Source: Lachnospiraceae bacterium (GTDB lineage Bacteria > Bacillota > Clostridia > Lachnospirales > Lachnospiraceae). From it: DNA of 46,382 nt. This document shows, in pieces, positions 22,521 through 31,535 of the stretch (position 1 is the first letter of the stretch; the number at the start of each line of letters is the position of its first letter). A program made the position numbers and the translations under genes. The stretch spans positions 1-46,382 of the forward strand of contig JAGARW010000018.1 in NCBI GenBank assembly GCA_017621975.1, given 5' to 3'. The notes beneath the pieces are model-generated. The model was not told the DNA's origin. It ran no database searches and saw nothing but the letters and a program-made list of their open reading frames with translations.

Positions 22521-23312
22521 ATGAAAACGAAAATCGTATATGAGGACCGGTCCGTCCTTGTATGCCGGAAGCCTGCGGGACTTGCAACGCAGACGGCTTC
22601 GGGATTTCAGGAGGATATGGTCAGTGAACTGAAAAATTATCTGAGCGGGAAAGCGGGAGAGAAAAATCCGTATCTGGGACTGATTCATCGTCTTGATCAG
22701 CCGGTAGAAGGGCTGCTTGTCTTCGGAAAGACAAAGAACGCCGCCGCGGCGTTGACAGGGCAGCTTTCGGGCGGCAGACTGCGCAAACAGTATCTTGCGG
22801 TATTGGAGGGCGTTTTGGAGGAGAAGGAAGGCGTGCTTGTCGATTATCTGAAAAAAGACGGTAGGAGCAATCTTTCCGCGGTCGTGCCAAAAGGAGACAG
22901 CGCCGCGAAGCGCGCCGAGCTTTCTTACCGCCTGCTTGCCGCGCATGAGGACTGCTGCCTTGCGCAGATCGAGATCGCAACGGGACGTCATCATCAGATT
23001 CGGGTTCAGACGGCGCACGCGGGTCATCCGCTTCGAAACGACTATAAATACGGCGCCTGGGAGGCGCGCGGGTACCATGAAACAGGACGGATGAGCGCGC
23101 CGCAGGAGTACTTCGCATCGCCGAGTGGATTTGCGGCACAGAAAAGACCCACGCCGCAGAAAGAACCTGCGCAACAGGGCGGTCTGGCGTTATGCGCCTA
23201 CGCGCTTTCGTTTGAGCATCCGGCGGACGGGAGGCGGATGAGCTTTACGGTCAGACCGGAGAATCCGGCGTTTGCGGAATTTGAAACAGAGATAAATAAA
23301 TTGCAATCATAG
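22521..23312 (+). CDS. RluA-family RNA pseudouridine synthase
   Basis: Pseudouridine synthase acting on rRNA or tRNA. It carries YLGLIHRLDQPVEGLLVF, with the catalytic Asp in HRLD, then KQYLAVLEG and TGRHHQIRVQTAHAGHPL, all in family order. There is no N-terminal S4 domain. The C-terminal third has an unusual low-complexity stretch rich in Ala, Gln and Pro before the last conserved strand. An ATG at 22473 would add 16 residues but lacks a binding site. The ATG at 22521 (MKTKIVYEDRSVLVCRKPAGL) matches the typical start of the family and is chosen, though its own binding site is also weak. The target uridine cannot be told from sequence. Confidence 0.87.
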   Translation: MKTKIVYEDRSVLVCRKPAGLATQTASGFQEDMVSELKNYLSGKAGEKNPYLGLIHRLDQPVEGLLVFGKTKNAAAALTGQLSGGRLRKQYLAVLEGVLEEKEGVLVDYLKKDGRSNLSAVVPKGDSAAKRAELSYRLLAAHEDCCLAQIEIATGRHHQIRVQTAHAGHPLRNDYKYGAWEARGYHETGRMSAPQEYFASPSGFAAQKRPTPQKEPAQQGGLALCAYALSFEHPADGRRMSFTVRPENPAFAEFETEINKLQS

Positions 23313-23327
23313 AAAGGGGATAACATC

Positions 23328-24503
23328 ATGGAAAATTTTACATTTTATGCGCCGACGTATTTTGCGTTCGGAAAAGAGACGGAGAATGAAACAGGCAAGT
23401 ATGTAAAACGGTTTGGAGGCACAAAGGCGCTGCTTCATTATGGCGGCGGTTCTGTGATCCGTTCCGGGCTGCTTGACAGAGTGAAGAAATCATTGGATGC
23501 GGAGCATATCGCGTACGTGGAGCTTGGCGGCGTGAAGCCGAATCCGCGCAGCGGGCTTGTTTATGAAGGAATCGAATTGTGCAGGAAGAAAGGGATCGAC
23601 TTTATTCTGGCGGTCGGCGGCGGCAGTACGATCGATTCTGCTAAGGCGATTGCTGCCGGAACAGTTTACGAAGGCGATTTCTGGGATTTCTACAGCGGTA
23701 AGATCGTTGAGAAGGCTCTGCCGGTCGGCACCGTTCTGACGATTTCCGCAGCCGGAAGCGAGGGCTCTCCGGATTCTGTCATTACGAATGAGAACGGAAT
23801 GTTCAAGCGGGGCGCGACGGGAGAAGCGCTGAGACCGAGGTTTTCAATCCTGAATCCGGCGCTGACACAGACGCTTTCCGCATATCAGACGGCATGCGGC
23901 GTTACCGATATTATGGCGCATCTGTATGAGCGCTATCTGACCAATACAAAGGACGTCGATGTAACGGACCGCATGATCGAGGCGCTGCTGCTTGCCATGA
24001 TCGGGGCGGGACCGAAAGCGGTTGCGGATCCTGACGATTATGAGTCGCGCGCGAATATTATGTGGGCGGGCATGATGGCGCACAACAATTCGTGCGGCGT
24101 CGGCAGAACGCAGGACTGGACGAGTCATGATATTGAGCACGAGCTGTCCGCATTGTATGACTGCGCGCACGGCGCGGGACTTGCGGTAACGATGCCTGCG
24201 GTTTTTACCTATAATATGAAGCACGATGTGATGCGTTTTGCGCAGATCGCGGTTCGCGTCTGGGGCTGTCAGATGAATTTTGCGCATCCCGAGGAAACGG
24301 CGAAAGCCGGAATCGAAGCGCTGAGAAACTTCCTGATTTCGATCGGAATGCCGAAAAATTTTGCGGAGCTTGGCGCAAAGGAAGAGGACATCGAAAAAAT
24401 GGCGCGCAGCGCATGCTACGGAAACGGCGGCAGCGGCGTGATCGGCGGCTTTACGCCGCTTGCGCAAAAAGACGTGGAAAATATCTACCGTCTGATGGTA
24501 TAA
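23328..24503 (+). CDS. Iron-containing alcohol dehydrogenase (butanol dehydrogenase-like)
   Basis: Group III (iron-dependent) alcohol dehydrogenase of 391 aa. The nucleotide-binding motif is AVGGGSTIDSAKAIA near residues 102-116. The metal-ligand region contains TDIMAHLYERYL (Asp and His) and, further on, DIEHELSALYDCAHGAGLAVTMP, giving the two His ligands. The overall sequence, from MENFTFYAPTYFAFG to the C-terminal GFTPLAQKDV, resembles NAD(P)H-dependent butanol dehydrogenase/YqhD-like enzymes that reduce aldehydes in fermentation. AAAGGGG lies upstream of the ATG. It does not look cotranscribed with functionally related genes, although spacing to rluA is only 15 bases. Confidence 0.93.
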   Translation: MENFTFYAPTYFAFGKETENETGKYVKRFGGTKALLHYGGGSVIRSGLLDRVKKSLDAEHIAYVELGGVKPNPRSGLVYEGIELCRKKGIDFILAVGGGSTIDSAKAIAAGTVYEGDFWDFYSGKIVEKALPVGTVLTISAAGSEGSPDSVITNENGMFKRGATGEALRPRFSILNPALTQTLSAYQTACGVTDIMAHLYERYLTNTKDVDVTDRMIEALLLAMIGAGPKAVADPDDYESRANIMWAGMMAHNNSCGVGRTQDWTSHDIEHELSALYDCAHGAGLAVTMPAVFTYNMKHDVMRFAQIAVRVWGCQMNFAHPEETAKAGIEALRNFLISIGMPKNFAELGAKEEDIEKMARSACYGNGGSGVIGGFTPLAQKDVENIYRLMV

Positions 24504-24542
24504 AAAAAGCGAAGTTGCCTGATACTAACGAGGGTGATGGCA

Positions 24543-25592
24543 ATGGAGCGTTTCTGGAACGCAAATAAAAAATACATAGCGGGGGCTGTGACAATCGTAT
24601 CGGTTTTTATATTCGTGAAATATATACTGGCGCTTGTCCTGCCCTTTTTTCTTGCTCTCTGCCTATTGTCTTTGATGCGCCCGCTGATTCGGGCGGTGGA
24701 GGAGCACATGCACATCGGGAGAGGGATTCTTGCGGGCGGAATTTTGCTGTTTTTGTTAGCCGCGTCGGGGATCGCATTATGGTATCTTGTTTCCGAAGCA
24801 TGCGCATGGATTCGCTGTTTTGCCGGAAATATCGACGTATATGAGAAGTGCCTGTGTGATTTTGTGCATACATGCTGCAGAGGCTTGGAGCAGCGTATGG
24901 GAGTCGATGCGGGCGATATGGAAGCCATGATTTTTCGGCAGGTCGGGCAGTTTGGAGACGATATGAAACGGAAGGCATTTCCTTTTTTGATGAACCAATC
25001 CGTTGCGTATGCGCGAATGCTTTGCTCCGCAGCGGGATTTTTCTTTATGACGTTTTTAGCGACTGTGCTTCTTGCGAAAGATTGGAGAAATATCTGCGCA
25101 GACTTTTCCAGATACCGTCTGTTTACGGAGGCTGCGAAGATCGGAAGAGAGATCGGGCGGCTGAGCGGACATTTTTTGAAGGCGCAGGGAATCATTCTCT
25201 GTTGTATCAGCGTCATCTGTATGCTCGGTCTGGCGGCGGCAGGAATGAAAAACAGCGTTTTGATCGGACTGTTTGCGGGACTGATGGACGCGCTGCCGTT
25301 TATCGGGACGGGCTGCGTGCTTGTGCCGATCGCACTTTGGCAGCTCATACAGGGAAAATTGTGGAAAAGTTTATGGATTTTGCTGTTGTATGTGATTTGC
25401 GCGGTCACGCGGGAACTTCTGGAGCCGAAGCTGCTTGGAAAACGGTTCGGGGTATATCCGGTCGTGATCCTTCTGGCGATCTATGCGGGAGTCAAATTAT
25501 ACGGATTATCCGGCGTGATCTTCGGACCGCTTTCGCTTCTGCTGATCCGGGAAATCTGGCGGAGATCGCCCATATTTCACGAGAACGATTGA
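24543..25592 (+). CDS. ytvI: YtvI-like / AI-2E-family membrane protein
   Basis: Polytopic membrane protein of 350 aa in the AI-2 exporter-like (PerM) superfamily; the sporulation protein YtvI is the closest remembered relative. Hydrophobic segments occur around residues 12-45 (two), 60-80, 155-180, 215-240, 245-270 and 285-340. Hallmarks are GLMDALPFIGTGCVLVPIALW and ELLEPKLLGKRFGVYPVVILLAIYAG, with GLSGVIFGP near the end. GTG at 24534 and ATG at 24537 are too close to AGGG; ATG 24543 has proper spacing. The substrate of this family is mostly unknown. With the spore genes in this window a sporulation role is possible; the neighbours themselves give no hint. Confidence 0.82.
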   Translation: MERFWNANKKYIAGAVTIVSVFIFVKYILALVLPFFLALCLLSLMRPLIRAVEEHMHIGRGILAGGILLFLLAASGIALWYLVSEACAWIRCFAGNIDVYEKCLCDFVHTCCRGLEQRMGVDAGDMEAMIFRQVGQFGDDMKRKAFPFLMNQSVAYARMLCSAAGFFFMTFLATVLLAKDWRNICADFSRYRLFTEAAKIGREIGRLSGHFLKAQGIILCCISVICMLGLAAAGMKNSVLIGLFAGLMDALPFIGTGCVLVPIALWQLIQGKLWKSLWILLLYVICAVTRELLEPKLLGKRFGVYPVVILLAIYAGVKLYGLSGVIFGPLSLLLIREIWRRSPIFHEND

Positions 25593-25658
25593 CATTTTGG
25601 CGGCTTTGTACGAGAATACTAAATAGGTATTTATTATAAGAAGAAAGGGAATCAAAAG

Positions 25659-27092
25659 ATGGCTGAGAAAAAATTAGTAGAGTCGATTACTTCTATGGAC
25701 GTTGATTTTGCGCAGTGGTATACCGATGTTGTAAAGAAAGCAGAATTGACCGATTATACGAGCGTAAAGGGCTGCATGGTAATCAAGCCGGCAGGCTATG
25801 CGATCTGGGAAAATATTCAGAAAAATTTGGACGCGATGTTCAAAGAGACGGGCGTGCAGAACGTATATCTGCCGATGTTTATTCCGGAAAGTCTCCTTCA
25901 GAAAGAAAAAGACCATGTGGAAGGCTTTGCGCCGGAGGTCGCATGGGTAACGCACGGCGGACTGAATCCTTTGCAGGAAAGACTTTGCGTCAGACCGACT
26001 TCCGAAACGTTATTCTGCGATTTCTATAAAAACGATATTCAATCCTACAGAGATCTGCCAAAGGTATATAATCAGTGGTGCTCTGTTGTGCGTTGGGAAA
26101 AGGAGACGAGACCGTTCCTTCGTTCGAGAGAGTTCTTATGGCAGGAGGGGCATACGGCGCATGCGACGATGGAAGAAGCAGAGGAGCGGACGCTTCAGAT
26201 GTTGAATGTATATGCGCGCTTCTGCGAAGAGGTGTTGGCGATTCCGGTCATCAAAGGACGCAAAACCGATAAAGAAAAATTTGCGGGAGCGGAAGCTACA
26301 TATACGATCGAAGCGCTCATGCACGATGGCAAGGCTTTGCAGTCCGGTACGAGCCATAACTTCGGCGACGGCTTTGCAAAAGCGTTCGGCATTCAGTTTG
26401 CGGACAAGGATAATAAGCTCAAATATGTATATCAGACGTCGTGGGGCATGACGACGCGTATGATCGGCGCGATCATTATGGTACACGGCGACGATTCCGG
26501 TCTTGTCCTGCCGCCGAAAATCGCACCGACACAGGTAATGGTGATTCCGATCCAGCAGAAGAAGGAAGGCGTTTTGGACAAGGCATATGCGATTGCGGAT
26601 ACGCTGAAATCCAACTTCCGCGTTAAGGTCGACGATTCCGATAAGAGTCCGGGATGGAAATTTTCCGAGCAGGAAATGCGCGGTATTCCGGTACGGATCG
26701 AGATCGGACCGAAGGACATTGAGGCTGGCAAGTGTATTATCTGCCGCAGAGATACGAGAGAAAAGATTGAAGTGGCATTAGACGCGCTCGAAGAAAAGTT
26801 ATCGGAAGTACTCGCCAAAATGCAGAGCGATATGTTAGAGCGGGCGCGCGCACACAGAGACGCTCATACGTATACGGCGGCTACGATGGAAGAATTTGAA
26901 AAGATATTCACGGAAAAGGCAGGCTTTGTCAAAGCAATGTGGTGCGGCGATCAGGCGTGCGAAGACGTTATCAAAGAAAAGCTCAGCGTAACGAGCCGCT
27001 GCATGCCGTTTGAACAGGAGCATATCGCCGATACGTGCGTATGCTGCGGCAAACCGGCGAAAAAAATGGTATATTGGGGACGCGCATATTAA
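25659..27092 (+). CDS. proS: Prolyl-tRNA synthetase, archaeal/eukaryal-type (ProS3)
   Basis: Charges tRNA-Pro with proline. At 477 aa it is the short archaeal-like form, without the large editing insertion of the 570-aa bacterial type. Class II motifs are visible: [14 protein letters not shown] (motif 1 region), [34 protein letters not shown] (motif 2) and the C-terminal ATP-site region with [14 protein letters not shown]. The anticodon-binding domain and the zinc-like C-terminal domain with CIICRRD and CVCCGKP follow, ending in the conserved Tyr. AAAGGGA precedes the ATG. A TTGACA at 25589-25594 may be part of its promoter; no T-box fits in the 66-base leader. Confidence 0.96.
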   Translation: MAEKKLVESITSMDVDFAQWYTDVVKKAELTDYTSVKGCMVIKPAGYAIWENIQKNLDAMFKETGVQNVYLPMFIPESLLQKEKDHVEGFAPEVAWVTHGGLNPLQERLCVRPTSETLFCDFYKNDIQSYRDLPKVYNQWCSVVRWEKETRPFLRSREFLWQEGHTAHATMEEAEERTLQMLNVYARFCEEVLAIPVIKGRKTDKEKFAGAEATYTIEALMHDGKALQSGTSHNFGDGFAKAFGIQFADKDNKLKYVYQTSWGMTTRMIGAIIMVHGDDSGLVLPPKIAPTQVMVIPIQQKKEGVLDKAYAIADTLKSNFRVKVDDSDKSPGWKFSEQEMRGIPVRIEIGPKDIEAGKCIICRRDTREKIEVALDALEEKLSEVLAKMQSDMLERARAHRDAHTYTAATMEEFEKIFTEKAGFVKAMWCGDQACEDVIKEKLSVTSRCMPFEQEHIADTCVCCGKPAKKMVYWGRAY

Positions 27093-27152
27093 TATTTTGG
27101 AAAAACGAAGGAACCGTAAAAAACATACGTACAACGGGAGGTTATCATTCAT

Positions 27153-28346
27153 ATGAACATACTTGTTATCAACTGCGGAAGCTCTTCTCTGAAATATCAG
27201 CTCATTAACAGCGATACGGAAGAGGTTCTCGCAAAAGGGCTGTGCGAGCGGATCGGCATCGACGGCAGCGCGATCACGCATCAGCCCGCAGGCGGGGAAA
27301 AAGTAAAAACGGAAGTGGAAATGGCGGATCATACGGCTGCCGTGAAATATGTCGTTGAAAAACTGACAGACGCGTCGGTCGGCGTGATCAAGGGGTTGGA
27401 CGAGATCGACGCGGTAGGGCACCGCATCGTGCACGGCGGAGAGAAATTCGCAGGCAGCGTCGTCATCACCGACGAAGTTATGAAAGAGATCGAAGCATGC
27501 AGCGACTTGGCTCCGCTGCACAATCCGGCAAATCTGATCGGAATCCGTTCCTGTCAGGAAAATATGCCGGGCGTGCCGATGGTAGGCGTGTTCGATACGG
27601 CGTTCCATCAGACGATGCCGAAAAAGGCGTATCTGTACGGGCTGCCGTATGAATATTATGAAAAGTATAAGGTGCGCCGTTACGGCTTCCACGGTACGAG
27701 CCATGATTTCGTATCGAAGCGCGCGGCGGAGATCCTTGGAAAAAGCAGAGACGATCTGAAGATTATCGTCTGCCACCTCGGCAACGGCGCTTCCGTGTCC
27801 GCGGTCGATCACGGCAGGAGCGTGGATACTTCTATGGGGCTGACGCCGCTGGAAGGTCTGATTATGGGAACGCGCAGCGGCGATCTCGACCCGGCAATTA
27901 TTTCTTTTCTTGCAGGGAAGCTCGGCGTCGGCGCGGAGGAAGTGATCGATATCTGCAATAAAAAGTCGGGCGTGCTCGGTCTGTCGGGGCTTTCGAGCGA
28001 TTTCCGCGATTTGGCGGAAGCGGCGGACGGCGGCAATGAAATGGCGGCGACGGCGCTGGAAACATACGCGTACCGCGTCGGCAAATATATCGGCGCGTAT
28101 ACGGCCGCAATGAACGGCGTCGATGTGATCGCGTTTACCGCGGGCGCGGGAGAAAACAATTCGGAAGTGCGGGCGCTGATCGGACAGTACATCGGTTATC
28201 TCGGAACGAATATCGATCCTGAGAAAAATAAGGTCAGAGGGGAAGAGATCATTCTTTCCGACGAAGGGTCGAAGGTCGTTACAATGGTCGTTCCGACAAA
28301 TGAAGAACTTGCCATTGCGAGAGAGACGGTAAGACTGGTAAAATAA
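27153..28346 (+). CDS. ackA: Acetate kinase
   Basis: Interconverts acetyl phosphate plus ADP and acetate plus ATP, the main ATP-yielding fermentation step in this group. The 397-aa protein has the family signatures [16 protein letters not shown] at the N-terminus and [11 protein letters not shown] and [17 protein letters not shown] in the middle. [11 protein letters not shown] and [10 protein letters not shown] follow, then FTAGAGENN near the end. GGGAGG lies 12 bases before the ATG. Phosphotransacetylase, often adjacent, is not in the gap; the next gene is a rubrerythrin. Confidence 0.98.
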   Translation: MNILVINCGSSSLKYQLINSDTEEVLAKGLCERIGIDGSAITHQPAGGEKVKTEVEMADHTAAVKYVVEKLTDASVGVIKGLDEIDAVGHRIVHGGEKFAGSVVITDEVMKEIEACSDLAPLHNPANLIGIRSCQENMPGVPMVGVFDTAFHQTMPKKAYLYGLPYEYYEKYKVRRYGFHGTSHDFVSKRAAEILGKSRDDLKIIVCHLGNGASVSAVDHGRSVDTSMGLTPLEGLIMGTRSGDLDPAIISFLAGKLGVGAEEVIDICNKKSGVLGLSGLSSDFRDLAEAADGGNEMAATALETYAYRVGKYIGAYTAAMNGVDVIAFTAGAGENNSEVRALIGQYIGYLGTNIDPEKNKVRGEEIILSDEGSKVVTMVVPTNEELAIARETVRLVK

Positions 28347-28417
28347 AAATACGCAGACCGGTTTTTGGCGAAAGCGGATTTGGCATTGATTTGATTAAGA
28401 AGAAAGGGATGGATAGC

Positions 28418-28957
28418 ATGGCGGATTTAAAAGGAACAAAAACAGAAGCAAATTTAAAAACGGCGTTTGCCGGCGAATCCGAGGCAAGAAATAAATATAC
28501 GTATTTTGCATCGAAGGCGAAAAAGGACGGTTATGTACAGATCGCAAATATTTTTGAAGAGACCGCGGCAAATGAAAAAGAACACGCAAAGATGTGGTAT
28601 AAGCTGCTTCACGGCGGGATCGGTTCTACAATTGACAATCTGAAGGAAGCGGCGGACGGTGAGAACTACGAGTGGACGGATATGTACGCGACCTTTGCAA
28701 AGGAAGCAAGGGAAGAAGGATTCGATAAGATTGCGGCGCTGTTCGAGGGCGTGGCGGCGATCGAAAAGGAGCATGAAGAAAGATACCGGAAGCTGCTCGC
28801 CAATATCGAGGGAGGGCTTGTGTTCTCCAAGGAAGGCGATACGATCTGGCAGTGCTCTAACTGCGGACATATCTGCGTTGGCAAACAGGCGCCGGAAGTA
28901 TGTCCGGTATGCGAGCATCCGCAGTCTTATTTCCAGGTAAAGGCTGAAAATTATTAA
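28418..28957 (+). CDS. Rubrerythrin (classical domain order)
   Basis: Di-iron peroxidase of 179 aa protecting an anaerobe from hydrogen peroxide. The ferritin-like domain has [11 protein letters not shown] and [10 protein letters not shown], then EEGFDKI and IEKEHEERY, giving the E-x-x-H ligands. The C-terminal rubredoxin domain has CSNCGHIC and CPVCEHPQ. The order is opposite to the protein at 15259-15798, so the genome has both forms. ATG 28418 is chosen, with AAAGGG nine bases away; the upstream ATG at 28409 overlaps that site. A terminator follows at 29026-29056. Confidence 0.95.
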   Translation: MADLKGTKTEANLKTAFAGESEARNKYTYFASKAKKDGYVQIANIFEETAANEKEHAKMWYKLLHGGIGSTIDNLKEAADGENYEWTDMYATFAKEAREEGFDKIAALFEGVAAIEKEHEERYRKLLANIEGGLVFSKEGDTIWQCSNCGHICVGKQAPEVCPVCEHPQSYFQVKAENY

Positions 28958-29025
28958 GGCGTACATAGGACGACCGGAAGGACAGGGGCTGCAGGAATGA
29001 CAGCAGAGGCTGCGCAGATCGCAGC

Positions 29026-29056
29026 AGGGGCTGTGATTTTTACAGCCCTGTTTTTA
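29026..29056 (+). terminator. Intrinsic terminator after rubrerythrin
   Basis: GGGCTGT and ACAGCCC enclose a T-rich loop and are followed by TGTTTTTA. It lies 28 bases before the cca start, so cca probably has its own promoter or is read through. Confidence 0.7.
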
Positions 29057-29083
29057 TCAAAAGAAGCGATAACGGAGGAATGG

Positions 29084-30400
29084 ATGAACATAAAGCTTCC
29101 CGAAAAAGTAGAATATATTATCGATACGCTGCAGAACGCCGGATATGAAGCGTATGCGGTAGGCGGCTGCGTGCGGGATTCCATACTCGGAAGGGAGCCG
29201 GACGACTGGGACGTTACGACTTCGGCAAAGCCGACTTCGGTAAAGGCTCTTTTTGCGCGGACGGTCGATACCGGAATTCAGCACGGTACGGTAACGGTTA
29301 TGCTCGGGAAGGAGGGCTTCGAGGTCACGACATACCGTATCGACGGAGAATACGAGGACTGCAGGCATCCGAAAGAAGTGACCTTTACGGCGAGTCTGCG
29401 CGAGGACCTGCGCCGGAGAGATTTTACGATCAATGCGATGGCATATAATGAAAGGGACGGGCTTGTCGATGCTTTCGGCGGAATACAGGACTTGCAGAAA
29501 AAGAGGATACGGTGCGTCGGGCAGGCGCGGGAGCGGTTTACGGAAGACGCGCTTCGGATGATGCGCGCGGTGCGCTTTTCCGCGCAGCTTGGTTTTGAGA
29601 TTGAGGAAGAGACGAAGGCGGCGATAGAATGTCTTGCGCCGTCTCTTCGAAATGTCAGCGCGGAGCGGATTCAGACAGAGCTTGTAAAGCTTGTGACGTC
29701 GCCGCACCCGGATCGGTTTAGAATAGCCTATGAAACAGGCATTACGGCGGTGATTTTCCCGGAGTTTGACGCGGCGATGAAGATGCCGCAGAATCATCCG
29801 CATCATAAATATTCGGTCGGGGAACATATTCTGCACAGTATGGAAGCGATCGCGGCGGATAAGGTTTTGCGGCTTGTGATGCTGTTTCATGATCTCGGAA
29901 AGCCGCTTTGCCGCACCGTCGATGAAAACGGCGTCGATCATTTCAAGGGACATGCCGCCGTCAGCGCGGAAATTGCCGAAAACGTAATGCGCAGGCTGAA
30001 ATTTGACAATGATACAAAAAATAAAGTGACAAAGCTTGTGTTTTATCATGATTATCATATTGCGGAAACGCCAAAGGGCGTACGCAGGGCGGCAAATAAG
30101 ATCGGAACGGAGCTGTTTCCGCTTTTGTTTCCGATTAAAAGAGCGGATATTGCCGCGCAGAGCGGTTATATGGAATCGGAGAAATTAGCGGCGCTGACAT
30201 ATTTGGAAGCGCTATATCAGGAGATATTGGAAGCGGAAGAGTGTCTTTCCCTGAAGGATTTGGCTGTAACGGGCCGAGATCTCATTGACGCCGGAATGCA
30301 GCCGGGCAGGGAGATCGGAGAGAAGCTTTCGGAGCTTCTGGAGCTTGTGCTTGAGAAGCCCGAGCGCAACACAAAAGAATATCTTTTGACACAGATTTAG
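29084..30400 (+). CDS. cca: CCA tRNA nucleotidyltransferase
   Basis: Adds or repairs the 3'-terminal CCA of tRNAs. The 438-aa protein has the class II nucleotidyltransferase head AVGGCVRDSILGREPDDWDVTT with catalytic acidic residues in DDWD, then RRDFTINAMAYN and RFTEDALRMMRAVRF. A C-terminal HD domain follows (HHKYSVGEHILHSM, LFHDLGKP). An in-frame upstream start at 28997 would overlap the terminator and lacks homology; ATG 29084, five bases after GGAGG, fits. The tRNA-Tyr at 43408-43489 does not encode its CCA, consistent with need for this enzyme. Confidence 0.93.
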   Translation: MNIKLPEKVEYIIDTLQNAGYEAYAVGGCVRDSILGREPDDWDVTTSAKPTSVKALFARTVDTGIQHGTVTVMLGKEGFEVTTYRIDGEYEDCRHPKEVTFTASLREDLRRRDFTINAMAYNERDGLVDAFGGIQDLQKKRIRCVGQARERFTEDALRMMRAVRFSAQLGFEIEEETKAAIECLAPSLRNVSAERIQTELVKLVTSPHPDRFRIAYETGITAVIFPEFDAAMKMPQNHPHHKYSVGEHILHSMEAIAADKVLRLVMLFHDLGKPLCRTVDENGVDHFKGHAAVSAEIAENVMRRLKFDNDTKNKVTKLVFYHDYHIAETPKGVRRAANKIGTELFPLLFPIKRADIAAQSGYMESEKLAALTYLEALYQEILEAEECLSLKDLAVTGRDLIDAGMQPGREIGEKLSELLELVLEKPERNTKEYLLTQI

Positions 30401-30422
30401 CGAATTTTTCCGTATATCCCCT

Positions 30423-30431
30423 CATAAGATA
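30423..30431 (+). promoter_or_regulatory. Candidate mother-cell sigma (E/K) -10 element before cotS
   Basis: CATAAGATA matches the remembered CATA-N3-TA -10 pattern of SigK and is close to that of SigE. GCGAATTT lies 15 bases upstream as a possible -35. The position, 30 bases before a coat-like gene, makes it plausible. Confidence 0.4.
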
Positions 30432-30460
30432 GGTAGTGACCAATCTTAGGGGGAATACAT

Positions 30461-31450
30461 GTGAATGACAGAGCAGTCAGCGTGCTTTCGGAATATGATT
30501 TTGAAGTGATCCGTACTTGGAAGGGAAGAGGAGCGATCCTTTTTGAAACGCCGGAGGGGATACGGATTTTGAAAGAATATACGGGACTTACCGACAAACT
30601 TGCGCTGCAAAACGAGCTGCTCTCCCATGTACGGGAGGCGGGAGACGTTATTGTAGAGGAAATCATTCCGAATAAGGAAGGCGAGCTGTGGACGCAGGAT
30701 CAGAATCAGGATACCTATATCGTCAAGACTTATTTTGAAGGGCGGGAGTGTAATATCCGGGATGATGCGGAATGCAGGCAGGCGGCTGAAACGCTTGCAA
30801 AGCTGCATCAGGTCATGCATCTGCCGGGCGGGGCGCAGACCGGCAGGGCACAGAATGCGATGCGGATGGACCGGGAATATGAGAAGCATAATAAGGAACT
30901 AAAAAAGGTCCGCAGGTTTCTGAGGGATAAAAGCCAGAAAAATGATTTTGAAATATATCTTTTGAAATATTACGACAGATTTATGGAGCAGGCGTTTTCC
31001 GTTACGGAAGCATGGCGCGCGTGCCGTGAGGAGAGCGATGCGAAGACATTGGAAAATGATGCGTGGTGCCACGGGGATTACCAGTATCATAATCTTTTAT
31101 TGAATGGAAACGACATGTGCGTTATAAATTTTGAAAAATGCATGTGCGACAGCCAGATCAGGGATCTGTACTTGTTTCTGCGGAAGCTGTTGGAAAAAAA
31201 CAACTGGTCCGCCTCGTTCGGGGATATGCTGCTTGCGGCTTATCAGAAGAAAAGAACGCTTTCGCAGGAGGAATTTAAGCAGCTTTATTACCGGCTTGCA
31301 TATCCTGAAAAGTTCTGGAAAATTGTCAATTTTTATTATAATGCCGGAAAAGCATGGATTCCGGGCAGAAATATGGAGAAATTTGATAAGCTGCTGCGGC
31401 AGGAGGAGGAAAAGCAGAGCTTTTTGCGCTTGCTTCGGCAGGATATATAA
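30461..31450 (+). CDS. cotS: CotS-family spore coat protein (kinase-like fold)
   Basis: A 329-aa member of the CotS/YutH family, which has the aminoglycoside-phosphotransferase fold and is found in spore coats. The catalytic-loop motif is kept as WCHGDYQYHNLLL, and the later acidic position reads INFEKC where active kinases have a D-F-D/E type motif. The C-terminal YRLAYPEKFWKIVNFYYN is characteristic of the CotS group. A GTG start at 30461 has AGGGGGA six bases upstream. A SigE/SigK-like -10 box precedes it. It is probably made in the mother cell during sporulation. Enzyme activity, if any, is unknown. Confidence 0.85.
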   Translation: MNDRAVSVLSEYDFEVIRTWKGRGAILFETPEGIRILKEYTGLTDKLALQNELLSHVREAGDVIVEEIIPNKEGELWTQDQNQDTYIVKTYFEGRECNIRDDAECRQAAETLAKLHQVMHLPGGAQTGRAQNAMRMDREYEKHNKELKKVRRFLRDKSQKNDFEIYLLKYYDRFMEQAFSVTEAWRACREESDAKTLENDAWCHGDYQYHNLLLNGNDMCVINFEKCMCDSQIRDLYLFLRKLLEKNNWSASFGDMLLAAYQKKRTLSQEEFKQLYYRLAYPEKFWKIVNFYYNAGKAWIPGRNMEKFDKLLRQEEEKQSFLRLLRQDI

Positions 31451-31535
31451 GGGATGCGGCAAACGGCGCGAAAAGTCAGACAAACGTCTGGCTGCGCGCG
31501 AAATTTGCGCAAGGCGTACAGAAATGGGGATCAAA

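Noticed and set aside
25593-25658. A T-box leader for the prolyl-tRNA synthetase gene.
   Set aside because: The 66-base gap is too short for specifier loop and antiterminator, and no T-box core sequence is present.
28984-29040. Repeated GCAG-GGCTG-like words before the rubrerythrin terminator, considered as a tandem repeat.
   Set aside because: The units are short and irregular; the only solid structure is the terminator stem.
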